Assembly (NCBI RefSeq): GCF_011039175.1
Contig: NZ_JAAKEN010000014.1
Location: forward strand, 1-64,000
Source of the DNA: Slackia sp. ZJ119
GTDB taxonomy: Bacteria; Actinomycetota; Coriobacteriia; Coriobacteriales; Eggerthellaceae
Direction: 5' to 3'
Length of the DNA: 64,000 nt
Numbering within the stretch: the stretch's first letter is position 1; every line of letters begins with the position of its first letter. The translations under genes and the position numbers were made by a program. Below are positions 33,750 through 41,966 of the stretch, piece by piece. The notes beneath the pieces are model-generated. The model saw nothing but the letters and a program-made list of their open reading frames with translations, ran no database searches and was not told the DNA's origin.

Positions 33750-34214
33750 ATGAGCAAAGCAGCCGAACTCTTCGCGCAACGCAAAGAAGGTGTCTTTTGG
33801 ATTCTCGCGATCCTTTGGATGGGGTTCATCTTTTTCATGTCGGCCCATACAGGCAGCGACCTGGACCACGGGACGGGGCTTTTCTCCGCGATCAAGGCGA
33901 GCCTCGAGGACTTCGTTGCGCGAACCACCGGATTGCAGACCGACATCGTTTCGACGCTTGCCCACGTCTCCGAGTACCTCGTTTTGGGGTTCCTGCTGGC
34001 GAACGCGCTTTGCCTGCGCACCTCCGCCGGCAAAGCCTTCCTCATCGCCGTTTTGACGGGCTCTCTCTATGGCGTCACCGACGAGATCCACCAGATCTTC
34101 GTGCCGGGGCGCCTGTGCGACCCCGCCGACTGGCTGGCCGACACGCTCGGATGTGCGCTGGGAGCGCTCTGCCTGACCGTCTTGAAGCGGCGACAGCCTA
34201 AAGCGAAGAAGTGA
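33750..34214 (+). CDS. VanZ-like family membrane protein
   Basis: A 154-residue protein with four hydrophobic segments and the VanZ signature: HVSEYLVLGFLLANAL, then GVTDEIHQIFVPGRLCDPADWLADTLGCALG. VanZ homologues lower sensitivity to teicoplanin and related lipoglycopeptides by an unknown mechanism; here there are no van resistance genes nearby. The start at 33750 is the first codon of the homologous part; the frame extends upstream without homology. A TATACT box at about 33663 may be its -10. Confidence 0.85.
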   Translation: MSKAAELFAQRKEGVFWILAILWMGFIFFMSAHTGSDLDHGTGLFSAIKASLEDFVARTTGLQTDIVSTLAHVSEYLVLGFLLANALCLRTSAGKAFLIAVLTGSLYGVTDEIHQIFVPGRLCDPADWLADTLGCALGALCLTVLKRRQPKAKK

Positions 34215-34472
34215 GCCCGACGCAGCGCGGCGCCGCAGGTGAAGGCGCAGATTCAGCCCGACACAGGTGGGCCAGCCTATTCCCAAAGCTGGGAATACCT
34301 GACAGCTCCTCGCCTTTGACTTGTGCAGCATAAGATTCTTTTAGAAAGCTCCGCCAGGTGAACACGCAAAGGACGAGAGCCCGCACGAAGTTCATTAGGG
34401 CTCTCGATCTTCCCCGCATCGGCTGGTCGGAAGCGCTTTCCGCAACAGCGCCGAAAGCCGCTTCGGGCAGGG

Positions 34473-34847
34473 CTACTCGTCGTCTTCGCGCGGCGTGCAG
34501 CCGGCGTCTTCGCAGAGCTGCTTTTGGCTCCAAAGCACCATTTCCTCCAGAATGGGCGCGAACGACATGCCCACGGGCGTGAGGGTGTACTCGACCCGCG
34601 GCGGAACCTCGCGGTAGATTTCCCGGTGCAGCAGCCCGTCGGCCTCCAGTTCGCGCAGCTGCTTGGTGAGCGTCGACTGGGAGATGCCGTCGATTCGGCG
34701 CATGAGCTGGCCAAACCGCTGCACGTTGCAGGCGGACACGTACCACAGGATGAGAATCTTCCACTTGCCCCCGATGACGGCCTGCAAGCGGCGCATGGAC
34801 TCGCAGCGAGCCGCCACTTCTTCGGCGGTGAACCTGTTGTCGGTCAT
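34473..34847 (-). CDS. HxlR family transcriptional regulator
   Basis: A 124-residue winged-helix regulator. RCESMRRLQAVIGGKWKILILWYVSACNVQRFGQLMRRIDGISQSTLTKQLRELEADGLLHREIY is the complete HxlR domain, followed by VEYTLTPVGMSFAPILEEM. Such proteins often sense electrophiles, oxidants or quinones through cysteines; Cys residues at the start of the domain and in SACNV are candidates. The start follows GGAGAAAGGACGTCCC. It is divergent from hcp, 425 bp away, and could regulate it. Confidence 0.9.
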   Translation of the reverse strand: MTDNRFTAEEVAARCESMRRLQAVIGGKWKILILWYVSACNVQRFGQLMRRIDGISQSTLTKQLRELEADGLLHREIYREVPPRVEYTLTPVGMSFAPILEEMVLWSQKQLCEDAGCTPREDDE

Positions 34848-35272
34848 GGGACGTCCTTTCTCCGCGCGGCGCGGATCGAACAGATCGGTCGGGGCGAGAG
34901 ATGCAGGACGCCTCGCCGCCGGCCGAGCGCAACGCCATTGGTGCAAATCCGATACTACCACCAAAATGCAGCTGTACCAGCAGAAACCGCACGCATAAGG
35001 CGTGTTTTTCGGGACGTTGCGCTCGACCGGCCGCCGCCTCAGGCCGGCGTCACCCATTTCGCCGGCTTGTCGCCTCCGGCGGCCCGGCCCAGCCCTTCGG
35101 CCCGGTCGCGCCGCCCCGGCCCTCCACCAGCCTCCCCTTCCGCTTCGCCCTTTCTCCATGCGCCAGCCTGCGAAACGCCGCCTAATGCAAAAAACAGTTG
35201 TATACTGTCCCCGCAGGCCTCACGGCCGCAAGACCTTATGAACGCATCATCGGACAGAGGAGGAGAGGCAGC
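34848..35272. promoter_or_regulatory. Divergent region between the HxlR regulator and hcp
   Basis: No gene is supported. Near the hcp side, the AT-rich string CAAAAAACAGTTGTATACTGT (35188-35208) contains a TATACT -10-like box and an interrupted symmetry ACAGT..ACTGT that could be an operator. The promoter for the HxlR gene was not clear. Confidence 0.4.
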
Positions 35273-36844
35273 GTGTTTTGTTTTCAATGCGAGCAGACCG
35301 CCAAATGCGCCGGCTGCACAAACGAAATGGGCGTCTGCGGCAAGAAGGCCGATACGGCAGAGCTCCAAGACAAGCTGACGGGCGCTCTGATCGGCCTTGC
35401 CAAAACGATGGAGGGCGTCGAAGGCACGGTCGGCGACTCTGCCGCCGCCGTGGTCGTGGAGGGTCTGTTCGCCACCCTCACCAACGTGAACTTCGACAAT
35501 GACGCGATACTTGCCCTCGCGGACCGGGTGGAAGCGGAACGGCAGAAGCTGGCCTCCGAGTCCGGCAAGGACGCCCCTTCCTACGACATGGGCAAGCTCT
35601 GGGGCGCCGACGAGGACGTCCGCTCGCTCAAGTCGCTGATCCTGTTCGGCATCCGCGGCGTCGCCGCCTACGCATACCACGCGGCCGTTCTCGGCTATAC
35701 GGACGAGGCGATCCACGCCTTCCTGTACAAGGCGCTGCGTGCCGTCGGCGCAGACGATTGGGGCACAGACGAACTTTTGCCCATCGTTTTGGAAGTCGGC
35801 GAGGTCAACCTTGCGTGCATGGCCCTGCTGGACAAGGCCAACACGGAAACCTTCGGCCATCCGGAGCCGACCGAAGTGAGCCAAACCGTGGAAAAAGGCC
35901 CGTTCATCGTCATCAGCGGCCATGACCTGCACGACCTGAAGCTGCTGCTGGAGCAGACGGAGGGCACGGGCGTCAACGTCTACACCCACGGCGAAATGCT
36001 GCCCGCCCATGCCTACCCGGCATTCAAACAATATCCCCACCTGAAGGGCAACTTCGGCACCGCATGGCAAAACCAGCAGAAAGAGTTCGCCGACCTACCG
36101 GCGCCGGTCCTCTTCACCACGAACTGCCTGATGCCGCCAAAGGAAAGCTATGCCGACCGAGTGTTCACCACCGATGCGGTGGGCTATCCCGGCCTGCAGC
36201 ACGTCGGGCCGGACAAGGCCTTCTCGCCCGTCATCGAAAAGGCCTTGGAGCTGGGCGGCTTCGACAGCGACACCACGCTTTCCGGCATCAACGGCGGCAA
36301 TGCCGTCATGACCGGCTTCGCGAGAAACGCCGTCATGTCCGTCGCCGAAACGGTGGTCGACGCCGTCAAGGCGGGCGCCATCAAGCACTTCTTCCTCGTC
36401 GGGGGCTGCGACGGCAGCAGGCCCGGCAGAAACTACTACACCGAGTTCGTCAAGCAGACGCCCAAAGACACCGTGGTGCTGACGCTGGCCTGCGGCAAGT
36501 TCCGCTTCAACGACCTGGATCTCGGCACCATCGGCGGCCTGCCCCGGCTGATGGACATCGGGCAGTGCAACGACGCCTACTCCGCCATCCAGATCGCCCT
36601 GGCCTTGGCGGACGCCTTCGGCTGCGGCGTCAACGACCTGCCCCTGAGCATGGTTTTGAGCTGGTACGAGCAGAAGGCCGTCTGCATCCTTTTGACGCTG
36701 CTGCACCTCGGGATCACCGACATTCGCCTTGGGCCCACGCTGCCTGCGTTCATCTCCCCCAACGTGTTGAACCTCTTGGTTGAGAAGTTCGACATCGCGC
36801 CGATCACCACGCCCGAAGAAGACCTCAAGGCCATTTTGGGATAA
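35273..36844 (+). CDS. hcp: Hydroxylamine reductase (hybrid cluster protein)
   Basis: A 523-residue hybrid cluster protein. The N-terminal cubane cluster cysteines are in MFCFQCEQTAKCAGCTNEMGVC. The hybrid cluster ligands are seen in SGHDLHDL, YTHGEMLPAHAYP, FTTNCLMPP, VGGCDGSRPGRNYY and TLACGKFRFN. The protein reduces hydroxylamine in vitro and is linked physiologically to nitric oxide/nitrosative stress. The start is GTG after AGAGGAGGAGAGGCAGC. An Hcr reductase is not adjacent. Confidence 0.95.
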   Translation: MFCFQCEQTAKCAGCTNEMGVCGKKADTAELQDKLTGALIGLAKTMEGVEGTVGDSAAAVVVEGLFATLTNVNFDNDAILALADRVEAERQKLASESGKDAPSYDMGKLWGADEDVRSLKSLILFGIRGVAAYAYHAAVLGYTDEAIHAFLYKALRAVGADDWGTDELLPIVLEVGEVNLACMALLDKANTETFGHPEPTEVSQTVEKGPFIVISGHDLHDLKLLLEQTEGTGVNVYTHGEMLPAHAYPAFKQYPHLKGNFGTAWQNQQKEFADLPAPVLFTTNCLMPPKESYADRVFTTDAVGYPGLQHVGPDKAFSPVIEKALELGGFDSDTTLSGINGGNAVMTGFARNAVMSVAETVVDAVKAGAIKHFFLVGGCDGSRPGRNYYTEFVKQTPKDTVVLTLACGKFRFNDLDLGTIGGLPRLMDIGQCNDAYSAIQIALALADAFGCGVNDLPLSMVLSWYEQKAVCILLTLLHLGITDIRLGPTLPAFISPNVLNLLVEKFDIAPITTPEEDLKAILG

Positions 36845-36930
36845 CGAGCGGCAAGCGTCGCAACCACGCCGGAAATGCAAAACGCGCCGGCTTCGCGCCG
36901 AAGGGGGCCGTAACGGAAGTTGCAGCCCCA

Positions 36931-37004
36931 GAGGTGACAGAGGGACGGGGTATTCGTCAGGCCGGCGCGCCGGCCTGACGAATACCCCGTCCCTCTGTCA
37001 CCTC
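36931..37004. repeat. 74-bp palindromic repeat, copy D
   Basis: Fully symmetrical palindrome, starting GAGGTGACAGAGGGACGGGG, with inner arms GGCCGGC and centre GC. It differs from copy C in the centre and in the outermost bases. It lies 86 bp after hcp and before the XRE gene, both on the plus strand. Confidence 0.95.
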
Positions 37005-37148
37005 TCCCTCTGAGGGGGCGGTCTTGAGCAGCCCCACGCGCAATTTCGCCGCTTTCCACCCAGAATCGCCAATCGAGGGGTGGCCATTGCGCGGATTTTT
37101 GGTTCACTTGATGCATGTCGTACCGACCCGACCTTCACAGGAGCAGAA

Positions 37149-37628
37149 ATGAACCAAACATCCATCGGCAGCTACATCGCGCTCAAGCGCAAGCAGAAAA
37201 ACCTCACGCAGGGCCAGCTCGCAGAGATGCTCGGCGTTTCGAACAAGACGATATCGAAGTGGGAAACCGGGAAATGCATGCCCGACTACGCCACCATCCC
37301 AAGCTTGTGCGAGGCGCTCGAGACAACCGTCGCAGAGCTTCTTGACGGCGAAGACGCAGAACCCAACAGCCTGCGGCTCTACGACAACAAGCAAACGCTC
37401 GAACTCATCGCTGCCGCACAGACAAGGGCGACCAACAGCGCCCTGCTTGAAGCAGGGCATTCGATCATGATAGGGATAGCCTTCATTGCGACAGCGATCG
37501 CGCTCATAGACGTCAACCCCCTCATAGCAAGCTTCATTGCAGGGATAACCGCCGTGATAATCGTCCTCGGCGTCTACTCGGTAATTGAAGAAAGGCGGTT
37601 TGCGGCCAAGGCAAAAGACCGCCCGTAG
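37149..37628 (+). CDS. XRE family regulator with membrane-anchoring C-terminus
   Basis: A 159-residue protein. Residues 5-60 are an HTH_3 domain (IALKRKQKNLTQGQLAEMLGVSNKTISKWETGKCMPDYATIPSLCEAL). Residues about 98-145 form two TM helices (HSIMIGIAFIATAIALIDV and LIASFIAGITAVIIVLGVY). This architecture is common in Actinobacteria and Firmicutes and suggests DNA binding coupled to the membrane. The start follows CAGGAGCAGAA. No obvious partner gene is adjacent. Confidence 0.88.
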   Translation: MNQTSIGSYIALKRKQKNLTQGQLAEMLGVSNKTISKWETGKCMPDYATIPSLCEALETTVAELLDGEDAEPNSLRLYDNKQTLELIAAAQTRATNSALLEAGHSIMIGIAFIATAIALIDVNPLIASFIAGITAVIIVLGVYSVIEERRFAAKAKDRP

Positions 37629-37816
37629 CGCCAGCCGAGGCAAACAGCCCAGTCATTCGCTCCTGCCGTGGAACACACGCCCGGGCCCTCCTGTCTCTGC
37701 CCAAGCTTGCCGGGAGCAAACGGCTCCGGTTTTGCTTAAAAACCCCTCGGCGCCCCTCATGCACAGGTCGAAACGAGCTATTCAAGGCAAGGGTGGTCAG
37801 ATTTACGAATAAGAAA

Positions 37817-37901
37817 TTAAAAATTCCGTGTCAAGACACACTTTTTTGGAATAGTATTTGCTGTTACACTTCGCCTAGTTAAAAATGCCGTGTCAAGACA
37901 C
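37817..37901 (+). promoter_or_regulatory. Two direct repeats with a GTGTCAAGACAC core upstream of the ATPase gene
   Basis: A 23-bp sequence, differing at one base (TTAAAAAT, then T or G, then CCGTGTCAAGACAC), occurs at 37817-37839 and 37879-37901, 62 bp apart, which is about six helical turns. Each holds the palindrome GTGTC-AA-GACAC. The second copy ends 18 bp before the start codon at 37920, so a bound protein would block transcription or translation start. Confidence 0.7.
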
Positions 37902-37919
37902 GTATTATTGGAGTGGCGA

Positions 37920-39164
37920 ATGAGCATACCAAGACCAAAATACCTTGAAAAGCTCGTTGCGAAGAAAAGCAACGGCCTCGTGAAGGTGGTGACGGGCGTC
38001 AGGAGATGCGGAAAGTCCTTCCTCCTGTTCAACCTGTTCAAGGAACACCTGCTTTCCGAGGGCGTGCCTGCCGAGAACATCGTCGAGGTCGCCTTCGACG
38101 AATACGAGTCAAAACGGCTCAGAGACCCTGATGCGTTCTACCCCTGGGCGAAGGAGCGCCTGGCGGCAGACGGGAAGCGCTACGTCCTTCTTGACGAGGT
38201 CCAGCTCCTGAGCGACTTCGAGGAGGTCTTGATCGGCCTGATGCGCATGCCCGACGTCGACGTGTACGTCACCGGGTCGAACGCCAAGCTCTTGTCAAAG
38301 GACATCATCACGGAGTTCCGCGGCCGCGGCGACGAGGTGCGCGTGCGGCCTCTGTCCTTTTCCGAGTTCATGAGAGCCTACGGCGGCGACGCCCGCAGGG
38401 GCTTCGAGGAGTATTCCGTCTACGGCGGCATGCCCGCCACCGTCGGGATGGACGCCCAGGCCAAGACGGCGTACTTGGAAGGCATCTTCAGGGAGATCTA
38501 TGTCAACGACATCGCCGAGCGCAACGGCATCCGAGACGCAGGCGAGCTCGAGGCGCTGTTGGACATCCTTTCCTCGGGAATAGGTTCGCTTACCAACCCG
38601 AAGAAGGTCTCCGACACGTTCAGGTCCAAGGGGTCGACCCTGTCTCCCAAGACGGCGAGGGCCTACATCGACCACCTCATCGACGCGTTCGTCATCGAGG
38701 AGGCCAAGCGCTATGACGTCAAGGGCAGGGCCTACATCGGCACGCCCTTCAAGTACTACTTTTGCGACCTGGGCCTGCGGAACGCTCGCATGAATTTCCG
38801 CCAGGTCGAGCCGAGTCACGCCATGGAGAACGTCATCTACAACGAGCTTGCAGGTCGCGGGTTCGGGGTGGACGTGGGCGTCGTGAACGCCTTCTCGAAA
38901 AACGCCGAGGGCAAAAGCGTTCGATCGACGCTCGAGATCGACTTCGTGTGCAACAAGGGCGACCGCCGCTTCTACATCCAGTCGTCGTACGCTGTCCCTG
39001 ATCGGGGCAAAATGGACCAGGAGCTCGCGTCCCTGCGGAAGGTGGACGACTCGTTCGAGAAGATCGTCGTGGTGCGAGACCCCATCGTGCCCCGCAGGGA
39101 CGAGTCGGGCTTTCTGTTCGTCGGCATCGAGGACTTCCTGCTGGACGAGTCATTCCTCGGTTAG
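37920..39164 (+). CDS. AAA ATPase with DUF4143 domain
   Basis: A 414-residue protein. Walker A is GVRRCGKSF near residue 22, and Walker B is VLLDEVQLLSDFEEVL. The middle contains the DUF4143 block (YGGMPATV, then YVNDIAERNGI). The C-terminus has a PD-(D/E)XK-like core (STLEIDFVCNKGDRRFYIQSSY). These ATPases are widespread in gut anaerobes; the biochemical role is unknown. Start at 37920 was chosen at MSIPRPKYLEKLV after TTGGAGTGGCGA. A second member of the family is at the right edge of the window. Confidence 0.85.
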   Translation: MSIPRPKYLEKLVAKKSNGLVKVVTGVRRCGKSFLLFNLFKEHLLSEGVPAENIVEVAFDEYESKRLRDPDAFYPWAKERLAADGKRYVLLDEVQLLSDFEEVLIGLMRMPDVDVYVTGSNAKLLSKDIITEFRGRGDEVRVRPLSFSEFMRAYGGDARRGFEEYSVYGGMPATVGMDAQAKTAYLEGIFREIYVNDIAERNGIRDAGELEALLDILSSGIGSLTNPKKVSDTFRSKGSTLSPKTARAYIDHLIDAFVIEEAKRYDVKGRAYIGTPFKYYFCDLGLRNARMNFRQVEPSHAMENVIYNELAGRGFGVDVGVVNAFSKNAEGKSVRSTLEIDFVCNKGDRRFYIQSSYAVPDRGKMDQELASLRKVDDSFEKIVVVRDPIVPRRDESGFLFVGIEDFLLDESFLG

Positions 39165-39204
39165 GAAAGCACTGATTAAAGCCGTCTTGTCATGCGTTTG
39201 CAGG

Positions 39205-39338
39205 GTGGATGGCTGGGGGCCGAAAACCGAGCGAGCGCACTGGCGTGCGCAAACGAGGTTTGAGGCCGCCAGGCGCCGCCCTGCAGACGCAGGGCTGGCG
39301 GAATTGATCAGTGTTTCCCTAGGGAAACACTGATCAAT
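39205..39338. repeat. Dispersed repeat fragment ending in a 36-bp perfect palindrome
   Basis: 39303-39338 is a perfect 36-bp palindrome with the centre TTTCCCTAGGGAAA and ends ATTGATCA/TGATCAAT. The sequence just before it (GGCGCCGCCCTGCAGACGCA, then GGGCTGGCGG) resembles 14718-14755, the stretch downstream of hydA, and weakly 62745-62790. Pieces of the palindrome core (CCCTAGGGAAACACTG and variants) recur at about 2299, 31411 and 33479. It may be the end of a decayed insertion element. It overlaps the 3' end of the next minus-strand gene. Confidence 0.55.
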
Positions 39339-39789
39339 CAGCGTTTCCGAACACATCAAATGCACGGTCGCAGCGGGCGAACGCGCGAGCGCTTGCGGCC
39401 AGCTGCATGACGCCGAGCACGAGGTAGAACACAGACAGCCCGTTGGGAATGAACGCCAGTTCAAAGACGGTCCACGCTATCAGCAGCACGCCCGCAACGC
39501 AGCCCCAGGCGTAAGACGCCCTGCGGTCGCCGCGAAACCGCAGCACGAGCGCAACGACGTTCGGCACGCCGTTCACCAGCGCCAAAGCAAGCCCTGGCCA
39601 CAGAAAGTCGCTCTTCATGAAGTCCGGCAGCGGCAGCGGGCCGAGCAGCGACACCGGCATCCAGTCGTTCCACGAAAGCGGCAGCATCCACAGTGCGCTC
39701 GCCATCATCCAAAGCCCGCACGCCAACGCGCACGCCCCGTCGAACCAGTTCATGAAAAGCGCGAACCCTCGCGCCGCCTTGTCCAGCAT
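39334..39789 (-). CDS. Hypothetical four-helix membrane protein
   Basis: A 151-residue protein with about four TM helices, including FMNWFDGACALACGLWMMA, GLALALVNGVPNVVALVL, YAWGCVAGVLLIAWTVFEL and GLSVFYLVLGVMQLAAS. The family is not recognised. The start follows GAGGAAGGCACAAC. Its last codons lie within the 36-bp palindrome, so the present C-terminus (about the last two residues) may have been created or altered by that repeat. Confidence 0.6.
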   Translation of the reverse strand: MLDKAARGFALFMNWFDGACALACGLWMMASALWMLPLSWNDWMPVSLLGPLPLPDFMKSDFLWPGLALALVNGVPNVVALVLRFRGDRRASYAWGCVAGVLLIAWTVFELAFIPNGLSVFYLVLGVMQLAASARAFARCDRAFDVFGNAD

Positions 39790-39884
39790 GTTGTGCCTTC
39801 CTCGCATGTCTCGCCCGGCCGGCCTTCCGCTTCTTTTCAGGAAGCATCGGCCGGCGCCGTTCGCACCAAAGATGACTGAATAAG

Positions 39885-40436
39885 TCAGTTTTTTCCGAGG
39901 CCGCCTATATGCTCGAGCACCGGTTTGAGGGATTCGCGGTCGGTGCCGTCGAAGCCTTCCCGCATGACGTCGAGCATCTCCCGGGCCTTCGCATCGTGCT
40001 CCGCGTTCTTCCCGAGCATGCGGAAGAACAGGCGCATGGCCACCTTGTCGGTCATGCCGAGCCGGTCGAAGTCGAACCCCCCGTGGCAGTAGAAATGCGG
40101 CAGGTTCGGGTATTCCTCTTCCGGGAACGTCCTGCGAAAGGCCTGCTCTACCTCGTCTTCGTCCGACCAGCCCGAATCAGGCGGCGGCGTGGCCCCGGTC
40201 GCCAGCACGACCACTTGCACGTCGGGATGCTGCGCCATGGCCTGCTTGGCCCATGCGGCGCCCTTGATCGTCGCCGCGTGGAACCAGCTGCAAAAGACCA
40301 AGACGTCCAACGCCGCCACGTCGATGCTGCCGCGCTCGGCATACGCAACGGCCGGCCAGCCAAGGTCTTCCGCCAGCCACCGGGCGTACTTCTCGGTAAA
40401 CCCCGTTTGAGAGCAATAGACGATCGCCCCGTTCAT
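39885..40436 (-). CDS. Flavodoxin domain protein
   Basis: A 183-residue flavodoxin-like protein. The N-terminal FMN phosphate loop reads IVYCSQTGFTEKYARWLAEDLG, followed by LDVLVFCSWFHAATIKGA and VVVLATGATPPPDSG. It is longer than simple flavodoxins and resembles the flavodoxin_5/protoporphyrinogen oxidase-like group found in anaerobes, which act as small redox proteins. It is transcribed with the TetR gene immediately upstream, with no gap between them. Confidence 0.88.
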   Translation of the reverse strand: MNGAIVYCSQTGFTEKYARWLAEDLGWPAVAYAERGSIDVAALDVLVFCSWFHAATIKGAAWAKQAMAQHPDVQVVVLATGATPPPDSGWSDEDEVEQAFRRTFPEEEYPNLPHFYCHGGFDFDRLGMTDKVAMRLFFRMLGKNAEHDAKAREMLDVMREGFDGTDRESLKPVLEHIGGLGKN

Positions 40437-41057
40437 TCACTTCCTCCTTTTCCCGTGCGCCGCGTTGAACGCGGCAAGATGCCTTTCGCAAAACTCCCGC
40501 GCCGCCTCCGCCTCCATTTCAGAGTCCATGGCCATGAACAGAGGGCCGTGGAACTGCTCGGCGGCGAGCCGCGTGTCGCAGGGCTCGAAGATCCCGACGT
40601 CGACCAGGTGCGAGAAAACCGTCTCCTGCAGCCTGATCGGGCGGATGACGAACACCCCTTTGTAGAGTTCGGCGCACCGCTCGTCGCTGTAGCGGCCGGC
40701 CGCCAGCATGCGCCGGAAAAGCCTGATCCGGTCGTCCTCGAAAAACGGCGCGTAACTGTTCCAAACCAGCTTTGCGAGGGCGTCCCCCTTGGCCTTCGAG
40801 TAGGCCTGCGGGTCGTCATCCGGCCGGGCGATGGCCCCGGCGCTGCGCACGCTGCGCTCGACGTAGGCCGTCTCGCGTTCTATGAGGGCGTCAAAGATCT
40901 CCCGCTTCCCGCCGAAATGGTTGTAGAGCGACGCGGCCTTGACTCCCACGGCGCTTGCTATGTCGCGAACGGTCGTCGCCGCGTACCCTTTTTGGCTGAA
41001 CAGCACGAACGCCTCGTCCAGTATGCGCTCCCGCGCGTCTCCGCCCACTTTTGGCAC
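40437..41057 (-). CDS. TetR family transcriptional regulator
   Basis: A 206-residue regulator. The HTH reads RERILDEAFVLFSQKGYAATTVRDIASAVGVKAASLYNHFGGKREIFDAL, the standard TetR_N pattern. The C-terminal ligand domain is unassigned. Upstream at 41083-41108 the AT-rich string ATACTAACTAACATTTGTTA contains partial symmetry (TTAGTTAGT / TAACAAATGTTA) and probably the promoter and its autoregulatory operator. It likely controls the flavodoxin gene that follows directly. Confidence 0.9.
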   Translation of the reverse strand: MPKVGGDARERILDEAFVLFSQKGYAATTVRDIASAVGVKAASLYNHFGGKREIFDALIERETAYVERSVRSAGAIARPDDDPQAYSKAKGDALAKLVWNSYAPFFEDDRIRLFRRMLAAGRYSDERCAELYKGVFVIRPIRLQETVFSHLVDVGIFEPCDTRLAAEQFHGPLFMAMDSEMEAEAAREFCERHLAAFNAAHGKRRK

Positions 41058-41237
41058 GATGCCTCCTTGTCGCGGTGCGTTGTTTTATACTAACTAACAT
41101 TTGTTAATATAGCAGAAAGGATGGCCCTTGGCAAACGCCAAAGCGCAGATCAAGGAAGCCGGGGCTCGGCAACGCCGCTTTCATAGGCTACAATGGTCGG
41201 CCCGCAATCGGATGTCGGCGTGTCGAAAGGCGTGAAA

Positions 41238-41903
41238 ATGGATTCATTCGCTTGGGCGGAGGAAGCCGCCCAAAAACTGAACGAGCAGTTTGGAAGCCGC
41301 CTGGCCTTTGTCGGCCTGCAAGGCTCGCGCGCCCGAGGCGAAGCATCGGAGGCGAGCGACATAGACCTCGTCGTGCTTGTCGACAATTTAGACGACACCG
41401 ACCTGGCCGCATGCAAGGCGACCATCCAATCCATGCCTCACGCGGAGCTGGCCTGCGGATTCATCGGCTCTCCAAACGTCCTGGCGAAATGGCCGCGCCA
41501 CGAGCTGTTCCAGTTCGCAAACGACACCGTCCCTTTGTGCGGCAAACTGCCCTTCGCCCCGTCCGACTTCACCTGCGAAGAGGCGAAAGAGGCCGCTCGC
41601 ATCGGCGCGTCCGGCATCTACCACGCCACGTGCCATTCCGCCGTGTTCGACGGCGACGCAGAAGAAGGCATCCTGCGCGAGGCGGCCAAAGGCGCCGTCT
41701 TCGCGCTGCAGGCCCTTCATTTTTCCCGAACCGGCGAATATGTGCGAAAGAAGTCGGACCTTGCCACGGTTTTGAGCGGAGAAGACGCGGCAGTCCTCGC
41801 CTGGGCTTTGAAGGCCAAAGCGCTTCCGAAACTGGCGCCGCAAGACGTGCGCGAATTGTCGCGCCTGCTTCTCAGGTGGTCGGAAGGCGTCATCGCGTCT
41901 TAG
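41238..41903 (+). CDS. Nucleotidyltransferase domain protein
   Basis: A 221-residue protein with the pol-beta nucleotidyltransferase motif: GLQGSRARGEASEASDIDLVVLV, i.e. GS-x-x-x-G followed by DxD. A helical region follows that contains GASGIYHATCHSAVF and a HEPN-like hydrophobic helix. The substrate is unknown; relatives modify small molecules, RNA or proteins. The start was placed at 41238 after GAAAGGCGTGAAA; an upstream ATG at 41193 lacks a ribosome site. Confidence 0.8.
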   Translation: MDSFAWAEEAAQKLNEQFGSRLAFVGLQGSRARGEASEASDIDLVVLVDNLDDTDLAACKATIQSMPHAELACGFIGSPNVLAKWPRHELFQFANDTVPLCGKLPFAPSDFTCEEAKEAARIGASGIYHATCHSAVFDGDAEEGILREAAKGAVFALQALHFSRTGEYVRKKSDLATVLSGEDAAVLAWALKAKALPKLAPQDVRELSRLLLRWSEGVIAS

Positions 41904-41966
41904 TCCCAAGCGCGTCGCTCGCCAGGGCTGGCAGCTCGCCGGGGCCGCCCCCCGACACGCCCCGCC

